16,846 bases of DNA from an uncultured Bacteroidales bacterium (GTDB lineage: Bacteria; Bacteroidota; Bacteroidia; Bacteroidales; Lentimicrobiaceae). Both the position numbers and the translations under genes were made by a program. The stretch lies in NCBI GenBank assembly GCA_937894795.1, contig CALCQV010000146.1:1-16846 (forward strand), given 5' to 3'. Every line of letters begins with the position of its first letter. The first letter of the stretch is position 1. The notes beneath the pieces are model-generated. The model saw only the letters and a program-made list of their open reading frames with translations, was not told where the DNA came from and did no database searches. Shown piece by piece: positions 1 through 8,407 of this stretch.

Positions 1-391
1 GGTTAAAGCTCGTCCTGGTATAGTTGGCATATACATTTGATTGCCGTATTGTCTGACTATCGCCCTGATCAATAAGTTCAACAGGCCGGTCGGAAGTAAT
101 AACAAGCAACGGAATTTTCTGGTAGTAGGCTTCGGCAATAGCAGGAGCATAATTAAGCACAGCCGAACCACTGGTACATAGAAGTGCTGTCGGTTTATGA
201 CTTTGCATGGCAAGACCAAGGGCGAAGAAACCTGCGCTCCTTTCATCAGCCACACTGATTAACCGGAGTGCCTTAATGGCACCAAACAGGATGATGACCG
301 GTGCATTGCGTGAACCGGGCGACACAACTACCTGCTCAATACCCTTTGCAACCATGATGGCGGCAAGTCTGCTGATATGCTTTTTACTCAT
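1..391 (-). CDS. menD: MenD, SEPHCHC synthase (N-terminal part, cut by window edge)
   Basis: About 130 N-terminal residues of a thiamine-diphosphate enzyme are visible; the rest lies left of the window (the family is usually about 550 residues). MenD condenses isochorismate with 2-oxoglutarate to give SEPHCHC in cytosolic menaquinone synthesis. The visible part has the expected N-terminal ThDP-domain motifs: VVSPGSRNAPV (residues 22-32), DERSAGFFALGLA (49-61, where E50 matches the cofactor-activating Glu of MenD), CTSGSAVLNYAPAIAEAYY, and PLLVITSDRPVEL followed by DQGDSQTIRQSNVY. The ATG at 391 is chosen because an in-frame TAA lies ten codons upstream. menF ends 36 bp upstream on the same strand, so the two genes are probably cotranscribed. 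I see no damage in the visible part. Confidence 0.95.
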   Translation of the reverse strand, partial: MSKKHISRLAAIMVAKGIEQVVVSPGSRNAPVIILFGAIKALRLISVADERSAGFFALGLAMQSHKPTALLCTSGSAVLNYAPAIAEAYYQKIPLLVITSDRPVELIDQGDSQTIRQSNVYANYTRTSFN

Positions 392-427
392 GTATCTTAT
401 GGATATGTATCCTACTTATGTATCTGA

Positions 428-1594
428 TTAAGTCGCTAAGTTCTGTATTTTTTCGATTTCTGCCAATAGCGTACGACTTTTAATGGCCGTTTCCTCCCAT
501 TCAGCTTCTGGTACTGAGTCATGGGTTATGCCACCTCCTGCATATAGGGCAGCCTCCTTTTCAGCAATCTGCATACAGCGGAGGTTCACGAACAAAGAGC
601 TTCTCTTTTCCATATTTACCGGACCAAGATAACCGGAATAAAAGGAACGTGGGAATTCTTCCGTTGCATGGATGAGTTCCAGTGCTTCAGCAGCAGGCCA
701 TCCACAAACAGCAGGGGTAGGGTGCATTTCTTGCAGCAGCAAGTCAAGTTTTATGGATGGCAGTATAGCCTTGAAGTCTGTACGAAGGTGTTCTACATTT
801 CCGGCAGAGCAGGTGTAGGTTTCACTCTTTTCCACATCAGTGCATCCTGCCTTGTCAAGTCTCTCTTCAATATATTTTACCACCCACTCCTGTTCATCAA
901 TCTCCTTTTGTCCCCACGGCCCCGGCGTTTTTAACATACGTGTTCCGGCAAGTGCCATAGTTTCTAATTGAAGCAGGCTGCTTTGAAAGGGAATATTACC
1001 AGTGACGGCAACAGCATTCAAAAGCAGCTCGGGTGAAGCACCCAACCAACATCCTATACCGGGAAACGACACCAGATAGACAAAGGCATGGGGGAATCGG
1101 TCCATTAGATGGTTGAAGAGCAAGGGTGCTTCTGTATTTCGTTCGAAGGGAATCCGCAGGTTTCTTGATAGCACAGCTTTTTTAATGGTACCTGTACGTA
1201 TAACCTTCAACATTTTTTCTACCTGATTGAGGTAATTATCTTTTGAGGTGGAATCTGGCAGGGGCTCAGGGGAATAGTGCTGGTCATTACGTGCCGATAA
1301 CTCTATATCGATGGAGTGGAGCGTAGTATATGAGGGTTGTAGTGCCGATGCATCCTCACCATAGAACAGATGGTCGGCTCTATACCAGATTGAAGGCATA
1401 TTAACATCAAAAGGGGCAAAGATAAAGCCCTTCTCATCCTCAGGAAGCCATGAATTCAGTCGCAAAATCAGCGGTCGCTCGAAGCTTAAAATAGTAACTG
1501 GTTCAGGGGCACAGGGTAAACGATACGACACAAACGGCTGTTGATGAAACAGGCATTGTCTCTGGAAGCCTGCAAGTTTGGGATAATCCATCAT
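428..1594 (-). CDS. menF: Isochorismate synthase MenF
   Basis: This 388-residue protein of the chorismate-utilising family converts chorismate to isochorismate, the first committed step of menaquinone synthesis. The family signature is intact: KKAVLSRN (K139, the general base that activates water), GASPELLL (E189, the general acid, exactly 50 residues after K139 as in EntC and MenF), LAGTRM, HPTPAVCG, EEFPRSFYSGYLG and a C-terminal GGGITHDSVPEAEWEE block that holds metal-binding acidic residues. The frame is open up to 1672, but that would give a 26-residue extension buried in the upstream thioesterase gene and unlike the family. The ATG at 1594 overlaps the thioesterase stop as ATGA, pointing to translational coupling, so it is preferred (the next codon is also ATG). 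menD follows after 36 bp. The N-terminal third diverges most, as is usual in this family. Confidence 0.93.
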   Translation of the reverse strand: MMDYPKLAGFQRQCLFHQQPFVSYRLPCAPEPVTILSFERPLILRLNSWLPEDEKGFIFAPFDVNMPSIWYRADHLFYGEDASALQPSYTTLHSIDIELSARNDQHYSPEPLPDSTSKDNYLNQVEKMLKVIRTGTIKKAVLSRNLRIPFERNTEAPLLFNHLMDRFPHAFVYLVSFPGIGCWLGASPELLLNAVAVTGNIPFQSSLLQLETMALAGTRMLKTPGPWGQKEIDEQEWVVKYIEERLDKAGCTDVEKSETYTCSAGNVEHLRTDFKAILPSIKLDLLLQEMHPTPAVCGWPAAEALELIHATEEFPRSFYSGYLGPVNMEKRSSLFVNLRCMQIAEKEAALYAGGGITHDSVPEAEWEETAIKSRTLLAEIEKIQNLAT

Positions 1595-2019
1595 GACTTG
1601 GTAATTACCATAACAGTAAGACGGGACACGCAAACCAGTTCGCCATCTGAATTGGTTATCCTGATTTCCCATACATGAAGCTTACGTGAACGTGAGATTA
1701 GCGTTGCCCTGCCTGTTACAGTGCCACTTTTGGCCTTTTTTACATGTGTTGCATTGATCTCCACCCCTACAATAGTATGGGTATGTGGATCGACCATACT
1801 TGCAGAAGCCATGCTGCCAAGTGTTTCAGCAAATGCTGCGGATGCACCACCATGCAGCAGGCCGAATGGTTGCTTGGTGCGCCCGTCAACAGGCATGGTG
1901 CCTACAAGATAATCATAGCCGATTTCAATATATTTGATTCCAAGATGTTCTACCATCGTTCCTTTTGAAAGATCATTCATCTGGTCGAGCGACATCCCGG
2001 ACAACAAAGTGTTTTCCAT
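1591..2019 (-). CDS. Hotdog-fold thioesterase (PaaI/EntH/MenI type), probable DHNA-CoA hydrolase
   Basis: This 142-residue protein is a single hotdog domain. It carries the signature FGLLHGGASAAFAETLGSMA (residues 52-71), with H56-G57-G58 and E65 where PaaI, EntH and YdiI enzymes have their catalytic HGG..E. The middle strand region (GVEINATHVKKAKSGTVTGRA) and the C-terminal LVCVSRLTVMV also fit the family. YdiI (MenI) of E. coli hydrolyses 1,4-dihydroxy-2-naphthoyl-CoA in menaquinone synthesis. As this gene leads directly into menF (4-bp overlap) and menD, the same role is the best inference, and menI would then be its name. Sequence alone cannot exclude another aryl- or acyl-CoA substrate. 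The ATG at 2019 is used; Met9 is an in-frame alternative. A phylum-type -7 element lies 59 bp upstream. Confidence 0.88.
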   Translation of the reverse strand: MENTLLSGMSLDQMNDLSKGTMVEHLGIKYIEIGYDYLVGTMPVDGRTKQPFGLLHGGASAAFAETLGSMASASMVDPHTHTIVGVEINATHVKKAKSGTVTGRATLISRSRKLHVWEIRITNSDGELVCVSRLTVMVITKS

Positions 2020-2077
2020 AACTCAAAATAAAGGATATTAAACAGAATTGGAGTGATTTGGTTGATTCTTATCTCTG

Positions 2078-2085
2078 CAAAGTTA
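2078..2085 (-). promoter_or_regulatory. Putative Bacteroidetes -7 element for the men operon
   Basis: Read on the minus strand this is TAACTTTG, a perfect match to the TAnnTTTG consensus recognised by the Bacteroidetes primary sigma factor. It lies 59 bp before the thioesterase start codon. No good TTTG-like -33 element is seen at the usual 19-21 bp spacing, so the call rests on the -7 box and its position. Confidence 0.5.
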
Positions 2086-2146
2086 CATAAAGCAGAGGTA
2101 AACTTCCAGTTTCATGTTCCAAACTATAGACAGTCTTCATGATCAT

Positions 2147-2177
2147 TTTCTAAAAAAAATATTTTTATATACATTTG
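2147..2177 (+). promoter_or_regulatory. Putative promoter of the secreted protein gene at 2196
   Basis: TACATTTG at 2170-2177 is a perfect TAnnTTTG -7 box. TTTC at 2147-2150 lies exactly 19 bp upstream and differs from the TTTG -33 consensus at one base. Transcription would begin about a dozen bases before the ATG at 2196, giving a very short leader. It diverges from the men operon promoter, with the two -7 boxes about 85 bp apart. Confidence 0.5.
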
Positions 2178-2195
2178 TTCCTTATTCCGACAATA

Positions 2196-2996
2196 ATGAA
2201 CTACAAGTACTTCATCACTATTTTCATTCTACTTCCATTGTTTGCAGTGGCAACAGACGAATTGGACCACTCCCAAAAACAGGGGATATCCTTTCCCTTA
2301 AGTACAGAATCCCGCCCGCAATCATCAAAAATGGAATCTGAGGCGTCCAGGCCAAAGTATTTGAGGCAACAGGCCCGAGTTAATCTGAAACGTCTTCGCG
2401 AAGGTACCCTGTTGGTAAGGTTGAAGACTGATGAGAATAAGATTGCCGCATTTATCAAAAAGGGAAAGAAGGAGCAGGCCGAGCAGACCGAAAGAATACG
2501 GAGGGATCTGAATTTACGAATAGTTGATGCCTTTAACAAGCATTATACATTTTCGAAAGTAGTATTCTTTTACAGTTCTGATTCCAAGAAAGTAACTGAA
2601 CAACAGTTTGGGGGCATCTTTCTGAACAATAAGCTGGAGAGGGATCCTGACATATCAGTTGATACAAACAAGGGGTACTATATTGGTGAAATTGATGTGC
2701 TGGAAGCCGATACAGCCAAACATGCCGATATGCCTTATTGGGATCCCAACACAAAGAAAATAGAGCACACCTATTATGGTTCACAGTCTGATTACTCACG
2801 AAGTGCCCTGGTTATAAGGGACAAGCACTTTATTCAATTACGACGGCCATTCCCATATTATGTTGCGTGTGAGTCGGAGAAAGCCAGTGATCCCTTGGTA
2901 AAAGCGGTAAATACCTCCATAAAACCATCTGTTTATAAGGCAGTTGAGAAATGGAACAAGAAACTGCACAAGAAATACAGAAAGTATTTCGAATGA
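2196..2996 (+). CDS. Secreted protein of unknown function
   Basis: This 266-residue protein starts with a probable signal peptide: MNYK, then a hydrophobic stretch YFITIFILLPLFAVA, with cleavage likely near residues 19-20. The mature part is hydrophilic and rich in Lys and Arg, with no further membrane segment. Recognisable stretches are REGTLLVRLKTDENKIAAF, a basic helical region KKGKKEQAEQTERIRRDL, a VVFFYSSDSKKV segment, HFIQLRRPFPYYV and a strongly basic C-terminal tail. I recall similar proteins of unknown function in Bacteroidetes but cannot assign a role. The frame is open 21 bp further up from a TTG, but the ATG at 2196 places the signal peptide correctly and follows the -7 box. It is a single gene, convergent with the DUF3857 operon, whose stop lies only 6 bp away. 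Confidence 0.8.
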   Translation: MNYKYFITIFILLPLFAVATDELDHSQKQGISFPLSTESRPQSSKMESEASRPKYLRQQARVNLKRLREGTLLVRLKTDENKIAAFIKKGKKEQAEQTERIRRDLNLRIVDAFNKHYTFSKVVFFYSSDSKKVTEQQFGGIFLNNKLERDPDISVDTNKGYYIGEIDVLEADTAKHADMPYWDPNTKKIEHTYYGSQSDYSRSALVIRDKHFIQLRRPFPYYVACESEKASDPLVKAVNTSIKPSVYKAVEKWNKKLHKKYRKYFE

Positions 2997-3002
2997 CAAA
3001 AA

Positions 3003-4973
3003 CTAAATACCGGTTTTTTCCAGTATTATCTTTTCATTGAACTTGCTGACTATCTGATCATAATAACCTTTCAATGTCAGATAGTCTGCTGCTGGATAAA
3101 CATCCTTTTTGAATTGATAAACCGCTGTTATCGTAACTTTTTCGGGATCCTGGTTCGTTACCGTATATACTATTCTTACATGCTTATTATTTACAATCAG
3201 ATTGTCAGGTGTTGTTAGTAAGCGGTAGCCCTTTGGAATATTAATATTTATTGAGAATGTTCTTGAAAACTTATAGGTGAAGTCAATAGGATAACTTCTT
3301 TCAGTTTGTTTTAATGGATTCTCTGTAACAATCATCCCACAGAATGGGTCAATAAGCAGGTTATCATCTATATTTTCCACTTCAAAGGGTCGTGAAAAAT
3401 GGAGTTGCAAGGGTTGGGCTGTCTCCATAAGATTAAGGCAGTTAATACTATCGTACGACAAGTAATTTCTGCCCAGGAGATCTTCAGCGAGTTCTTTGTA
3501 ATCGGTCTTGAATAATTTCCTCTTGTTAACGGCTTCATAACCTGAAGAACTAAGTTTGATTTCCGCCTGAAGGCTATCGAGCGCAGGATTGATGGTAAGC
3601 TCTATTTCATGGCGGTTATCCGACATAAAATTACTTTCAAACTCTATCCAGTCAATATTGTCTTTTCTAACCAGCATCCCCTGGTCATTAAGGCATCGGG
3701 TTGGTATTTCGCCAAAATTAAGCAGCGGTTCCGTTACATCCACAATATACAAGGCGCTGTCGAGGTTGACTAATGCTACGGTATAATTGAATGCTTCAAG
3801 GAAAGGGTATGCTGTTTGAATTTTTCCGTGGCTACGGGTGCTGAGAATCACAGGATCAGTATCAGCACCGACTGCTCTGAGCAATCCAACAGCCATCAGA
3901 TTCAAATCACCACTGGAACCGGTTTTCTGATCAAGCAGTTGTTTACACGACTTTGTACTGACGAATGTATTGGTATTATTATATTCGAAGTTTGTCTTTA
4001 TGTATTTATCAACCCACTTGACTCTATTGGTCAATGACATGGTATCCAGCTTATTCTCAGAGATAAGGTCTTTTCCGGCACGTTCACATGATTTGATAAA
4101 GCTGCCAAATGATTCAGCGTCAAAGAGCCCCTCACAGAGTTTTGGCCAGGTAGATAAAACAGGTTCCATGATGCCATATCTGTTTCTGTAACCTGCAAGT
4201 TGAAAATCAAGCCTTATCTTATAATCATTGGCTGAAGTAATGAACGACTCGTCATTAAAGGCGGGGATCTCCTTCATGATAAACTTGAAATTCTCACGGC
4301 TATACGGGATATTATTTATGAATACAGGTCTGATATTGGTGGTGGAACTTTGGAAGTCATCAAAGGGTTTATCACCTCTTAGTATCTGTGTATAGGTGTA
4401 ACGCGGATCAAATGTGGCGTCCAGCCTGCTGTACAGCACCGGTATATCTGTCTGGAAATCCCAGGTAGGCAATGTATAGGAACCATTAGCCGTAAGGGTA
4501 TAGCTTATCTCAAATACGGAACCTTCCTTCACATTGGGCATGGCTATTTTCCTTTGATACCAGTTCTCGGCTACCTGCTCATCAAATGTATTTTTGGTAT
4601 TGAGTGATGTAGTTTCTATGTTGCCATTTACAAGATTGTAAGTATTTCCTTTGAGTGAGCTTATTTTCTGTATCCCTTTCAGAAACGGGATATTAATCTC
4701 AGCCTGATCCAATCCGGCTTTAGTGTAGACCTTCACTCTCAGTCGTCTTTCCAAATTACAGTTATAACTATCATCAAAATAGAGATCGCCAACATCAAAA
4801 AGCACTTCAGCTTCAGCAATACTGTCAAAAGTGCAGTGTTGAAGCTCCAGCTCCTCCTTGCTGCAATTGCCGAATTTTGCTATGTCTTTTACCTTCTGTG
4901 CAAATGAGCTATCTGCAACAATAATTAATAGAATGCCAATCAGAATTGATGAAATTTTGCTTAAATGTTTCAC
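3003..4973 (-). CDS. Exported DUF3857 / transglutaminase-like protein with a degenerate active site
   Basis: This 656-residue protein has an N-terminal signal peptide (MKHLSKISSILIGILLIIVADSSFA, cleavage probably before Q26). The N-terminal half has the DUF3857 beta-rich pattern (NLERRLRVKVYTKAGLDQ; VKEGSVFEISYTL). A transglutaminase-like core follows at roughly residues 290-420, and a beta-rich C-terminal domain (TYKFSRTFSININIPKGYRL) closes it. The core aligns well with that of the neighbouring upstream protein, but the catalytic Cys is Ser (KTGSSGDLNLM, S354) and the catalytic His is Tyr (EAFNYTVALV, Y397); only the acidic residue (D412, in YIVDVTE) remains. It is therefore unlikely to be a peptidase or transglutaminase and may bind a ligand or have a structural role in the periplasm. 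It lies 11 bp downstream of its paralogue in a two-gene operon. Confidence 0.85.
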   Translation of the reverse strand: MKHLSKISSILIGILLIIVADSSFAQKVKDIAKFGNCSKEELELQHCTFDSIAEAEVLFDVGDLYFDDSYNCNLERRLRVKVYTKAGLDQAEINIPFLKGIQKISSLKGNTYNLVNGNIETTSLNTKNTFDEQVAENWYQRKIAMPNVKEGSVFEISYTLTANGSYTLPTWDFQTDIPVLYSRLDATFDPRYTYTQILRGDKPFDDFQSSTTNIRPVFINNIPYSRENFKFIMKEIPAFNDESFITSANDYKIRLDFQLAGYRNRYGIMEPVLSTWPKLCEGLFDAESFGSFIKSCERAGKDLISENKLDTMSLTNRVKWVDKYIKTNFEYNNTNTFVSTKSCKQLLDQKTGSSGDLNLMAVGLLRAVGADTDPVILSTRSHGKIQTAYPFLEAFNYTVALVNLDSALYIVDVTEPLLNFGEIPTRCLNDQGMLVRKDNIDWIEFESNFMSDNRHEIELTINPALDSLQAEIKLSSSGYEAVNKRKLFKTDYKELAEDLLGRNYLSYDSINCLNLMETAQPLQLHFSRPFEVENIDDNLLIDPFCGMIVTENPLKQTERSYPIDFTYKFSRTFSININIPKGYRLLTTPDNLIVNNKHVRIVYTVTNQDPEKVTITAVYQFKKDVYPAADYLTLKGYYDQIVSKFNEKIILEKTGI

Positions 4974-4984
4974 GGGCTGGATGA

Positions 4985-6832
4985 TTAGAGTTGTTTGATA
5001 ACGATTTTTGATTTATCGGCTTTTTTAGCCGATTCTATGAACTGATAGAATTCAGGGTATTTTTCAATGTCATAATCGCCCCGGTAAAGTTCAAACTTCT
5101 TTATCACGGTGACTTTTCCTGAGTCGGCCATTACAGCATGCTCATACTTACCATAATCACTGCTGATGCTGACCGGCTCCTGTTGATTCTTGATCGTGTA
5201 ATTCACGGGAAGATTATAAACCAGCGTATCAATAATATTTATAGGATATGGAATAAAGACCGGGAGTGTTCTGTTGGCTGCATTTGTGAAGGCTGGTATT
5301 CCCGTAGGATTCATTGTGAAAAATAAGTCATTGCCCAGTGGATTGAGAAACTTGTTAAGTGAGAGATTAACATTAAGATCAATCCTGGCGGTGTCGCGGT
5401 TGTGCTTAATTATCTCCCAATCAGTAACTTCATAATTATCAAACATCATTATCTGACGTATAATCCTATCCTTGTCATTGTCATTCAATTGTGAATTAAG
5501 ACTATTAAACTGCTCAAAATCACTGCCTTTGTACTCATTACGAATTCTGACTGACGTCATTCCGGCTTTATTCAAATCAAAGACCATCATTTTTGTTTCA
5601 AGCACCTGACTTCGCGTGAGAGCCGGCACCTTTATAAGTCTGCTTTTACCAGGAGATATTATGAGTGAGTAACGGTTCTGCGTGTTTGACCCCATATATC
5701 CCATTGGATTGATATTACTTGTGTTCTCAAGCCAAATAGTATCATTTCCCAATGGAACCATAAGAACGATATGATTAAACTGATGGCTGGGGAAATCAAT
5801 CAGGAAATCATCAGGAATCTCTTCCAGCTCAATGAGTGAATAGTAGGAGACGATACCCGCATATTTCAACAATGCTTTCATGTAATTGGACAATGCTTTG
5901 CAATCGCCATATTTATTGCGGCATACGTACTCTGCCGGGAAGGGTTTCAGTGCTCCTATTCCAATGCTTACATTTATATACCGGGTATGATCCTGCATAT
6001 AATGGTACAATTTCCTGACAATTTCACGCTTGTCAGTCAGTCCGGCAATGAGGTTAGTCACTGCAATCTGTTCACTTTCAGGAAGAGCATCCTGTCCGTC
6101 AATAAGACTGTAAACCCAGTCGCCATATTCTTGCCATGTTTTCCAACTCCCCTTATTCTCATTGGTAAATTCCAAAGGAACTATGGTAACCATTGGTATC
6201 CGGCGATTGCCGGCTGAGTATATCTCAGCTTTTACAGGATCTGTATAGGCTGATTCCAATTCAAGGACTACTCTCGAATCAAGGGTGTCTAACTTATATT
6301 CAGGTATCTCTCTGGTAAATGTTCTGAAATTCATCTCCAGAGGGATGCTTACACTTAATGAGGCTTTCAGGGTTGGAATATTTTTATAGGCTACCGGCGA
6401 CCAATCGCATATATGCATATAATTTTTACGCGTATAGCTGTATTCACATACAATTGTATAGGGGTATACGGTATGCTTCATCTGAAACATCTTGAGGAAT
6501 CTATCGGTATATAGGTCATTGGAGAATTCATTTCTTTCAATGATTTCATTTTTCTTCAATTCTCTGACCAATTTCCCTGAGCCGTCAACTATGGAGGCCT
6601 TTAACTGATTTATTTTAAGATCCTTTGAATATGGAATGGCAAATACGGCATAATCATCACCGGCTTTATTGTTGATTTGTATGGTTAAGGATTCTTTGAT
6701 CAGTACTGAAGAAACTTCAACTTCACATGTTGCGGTTTTTGACAATACTACGGCATCATAATTTTGTGCATTGCCAATAAAACTGCTCATGAATGCAAAT
6801 ATGCATACAATACGTAAAAACTTATTTTCCAT
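4985..6832 (-). CDS. Exported DUF3857 / transglutaminase-like protein with an intact triad
   Basis: This 615-residue protein begins with a signal peptide (MENKFLRIVCIFAFMSSFIG, cleavage probably after NA at residues 22-23). A DUF3857-type domain occupies about residues 50-220, followed by a transglutaminase-like core at about 270-375. The core holds a complete triad: C311 in NKYGDCKALSNYMKALL, H354 in HQFNHIVLMV and E369 in IWLENTSN, with Glu in the acidic position. A beta-rich C-terminal region follows. Family members are envelope proteins of unknown substrate, so peptide or isopeptide chemistry in the periplasm is only an inference. The ATG at 6832 is preferred over a GTG two codons upstream. 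It is first of a two-gene operon with its degenerate paralogue 11 bp downstream, and a -7 box lies 95 bp upstream. Confidence 0.88.
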   Translation of the reverse strand: MENKFLRIVCIFAFMSSFIGNAQNYDAVVLSKTATCEVEVSSVLIKESLTIQINNKAGDDYAVFAIPYSKDLKINQLKASIVDGSGKLVRELKKNEIIERNEFSNDLYTDRFLKMFQMKHTVYPYTIVCEYSYTRKNYMHICDWSPVAYKNIPTLKASLSVSIPLEMNFRTFTREIPEYKLDTLDSRVVLELESAYTDPVKAEIYSAGNRRIPMVTIVPLEFTNENKGSWKTWQEYGDWVYSLIDGQDALPESEQIAVTNLIAGLTDKREIVRKLYHYMQDHTRYINVSIGIGALKPFPAEYVCRNKYGDCKALSNYMKALLKYAGIVSYYSLIELEEIPDDFLIDFPSHQFNHIVLMVPLGNDTIWLENTSNINPMGYMGSNTQNRYSLIISPGKSRLIKVPALTRSQVLETKMMVFDLNKAGMTSVRIRNEYKGSDFEQFNSLNSQLNDNDKDRIIRQIMMFDNYEVTDWEIIKHNRDTARIDLNVNLSLNKFLNPLGNDLFFTMNPTGIPAFTNAANRTLPVFIPYPINIIDTLVYNLPVNYTIKNQQEPVSISSDYGKYEHAVMADSGKVTVIKKFELYRGDYDIEKYPEFYQFIESAKKADKSKIVIKQL

Positions 6833-6926
6833 AATCACTTATTTTGGGGAAATCGGTAATGACATATTAGACGTTGATAGGTGGTTAATTACGTATAATA
6901 ATTGCATCAATTTATAGTGTTGCTTG

Positions 6927-6934
6927 CAAATATA
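6927..6934 (-). promoter_or_regulatory. Putative Bacteroidetes -7 element for the DUF3857 gene pair
   Basis: On the minus strand this reads TATATTTG, a perfect TAnnTTTG match, 95 bp before the ATG at 6832 and inside the 140-bp AT-rich gap that separates the pair from the upstream lipoprotein gene. The -33 region is poor (TTAC at the right spacing). It suggests that the pair can be transcribed separately from the lipoprotein gene, although all three point the same way. Confidence 0.4.
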
Positions 6935-6972
6935 GAAGAATAAAAATATATTCAGTAATAAAATCCTGAGAA

Positions 6973-8373
6973 TTATTTTATTTCCAGCAATGAACTTTCC
7001 CCTTCTTCCGATATAGCACCCAGGAAATAATCATATTCGTCAAGAAGAGTAACAAGATTATATTGATTCAGCAAATCGAATGTACGGTCAATAACTTCAA
7101 CTTTAAAGGGATCAGCACCCTTTTTCTTCATAAAAAGTACAAATTTTGAAGGTGGGGTCACATCAACCGTTTGGCTGGTTTGATTGTATATCAATACAGG
7201 AACTTGCCAAAGTAAAGGTATTTTTTGCCTGGTGCCATAATTAATGGAGATAACTTGCTCCTGATTGGTAAAGTCGGGTTTTATATTCAGATAAACGAAT
7301 TTATTATCCTGATAAACCTTAAGTATATTGTCATGTGCCAGAATCCTTTGGTATTTTATTTGACCGGCTCTTCTCTTTTCGAATCTGATAGTCAAAGGAG
7401 TTTGAATTACGGAATAATCAACAGGCCTTTTTTTACTTGACTTTATGACCAGATTTGTCAGTTTTCTGTCTTTTGTGATATAAACAGTATCGATGGCTTC
7501 TTTTGCATGTAGATATTCAATTGCCTGATTATAGTCAACTTTAGCAATCCGGTAACTCCCGATTCCCGCAGCTGCTGATTGAAAGAGTTCATCCATTATA
7601 CTGACGGCATCAACTTTCTTATTCTTCTCCATGAAGTGCTCATGCCAATGCAAGAAATTAACGTAGAACCCGTTAGAAGAAGTAGTCAGCTGAACCTGCT
7701 TTTTCACGAATTCAGAAGCAGGATTTATCTCTGAAGTGTTTCTTATATCTAAGAAGAACCTGCCACTACATGGTCGGCTGATAATATTCCTGGTATCCTC
7801 AAAGTTCAATTTACCTGAGTAACCGGTATTTTTACCATACCATGTAATACAGGTATCGCCGGAATTAAATGCTGTGTACTCCGAGTTGCGGCCACCTAAT
7901 ATGTATTTGGGCAAACTGTCAGCATATTCAGTTTTCCCGCATCCATAGGAAATTGTGGTAGGCCGGGTAGATGAAACAGATGCTATTTCCCGTATCTTTC
8001 TGTCAAGAAAGTTCTTGTCATACATCGTTTTACAACTGGGATAATATACAGATGCCCCACCACGACCGGTATTAATGAATTCTTTAAAAGTCAGGTTTTT
8101 GCTATCATCTTCGAAAACATGAATTGGAATGTTGTATTTAAAGGCCAGAAACTCAGCCCATATGGCCCCATATCTCTTATTGTCGTTTTGAAACTGTTTT
8201 TGATCATGAGGGATGTATTTATCGGTAACAATTAATATGGTCGCATCGGCATCATTATAGTGCTTACATACTTCAACCTTCATTTTAACCGGATGAACAC
8301 CTGTTTTGAGCACAGAACAACCTGAAGCCAGGAGGACAAAGAAAGCTATGCAAAGTTTATTTTCCGTGCGCAT
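6973..8373 (-). CDS. Lipoprotein of unknown function
   Basis: This 466-residue protein has a lipoprotein signal peptide: MRTENK, a short hydrophobic run and a lipobox LLASGC with C19 as the lipidated residue. The residues after C19 (SVLKTG) lack the acidic surface-export signal of Bacteroidetes, so the protein probably stays on the periplasmic side. The mature region has ATILIVTDKYIPHDQ, NIPIHVFEDDS, TTISYGCGKTEY and a striking NFLHWHEHF cluster (H242, H244, E245, H246) that could bind metal. The alternation of strands with His and Asp motifs faintly recalls polysaccharide deacetylase-like (CE4) folds, but I cannot align the NodB motifs with confidence. The C-terminal third is beta-rich (PLTIRFEKRR; KFVYLNIKPDF). 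It has its own promoter and lies upstream of the DUF3857 pair on the same strand. Confidence 0.78.
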   Translation of the reverse strand: MRTENKLCIAFFVLLASGCSVLKTGVHPVKMKVEVCKHYNDADATILIVTDKYIPHDQKQFQNDNKRYGAIWAEFLAFKYNIPIHVFEDDSKNLTFKEFINTGRGGASVYYPSCKTMYDKNFLDRKIREIASVSSTRPTTISYGCGKTEYADSLPKYILGGRNSEYTAFNSGDTCITWYGKNTGYSGKLNFEDTRNIISRPCSGRFFLDIRNTSEINPASEFVKKQVQLTTSSNGFYVNFLHWHEHFMEKNKKVDAVSIMDELFQSAAAGIGSYRIAKVDYNQAIEYLHAKEAIDTVYITKDRKLTNLVIKSSKKRPVDYSVIQTPLTIRFEKRRAGQIKYQRILAHDNILKVYQDNKFVYLNIKPDFTNQEQVISINYGTRQKIPLLWQVPVLIYNQTSQTVDVTPPSKFVLFMKKKGADPFKVEVIDRTFDLLNQYNLVTLLDEYDYFLGAISEEGESSLLEIK

Positions 8374-8407
8374 AATTCATTATTATTAAATCTAAATTCT
8401 CCCTTCT

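Noticed and set aside
1595..1672. A 26-residue N-terminal extension of MenF, starting at 1672
   Set aside because: It lies wholly inside the thioesterase gene and does not resemble the family; the ATGATG at 1594 overlaps the thioesterase stop in the usual ATGA coupling.
2998..3018. A hairpin AAAAAC...GTTTTT between the convergent genes ending at 2996 and 3003, as a bidirectional terminator
   Set aside because: The stem is only 6 bp with a single G-C pair and partly lies within the coding end of the minus-strand gene; too weak to call.
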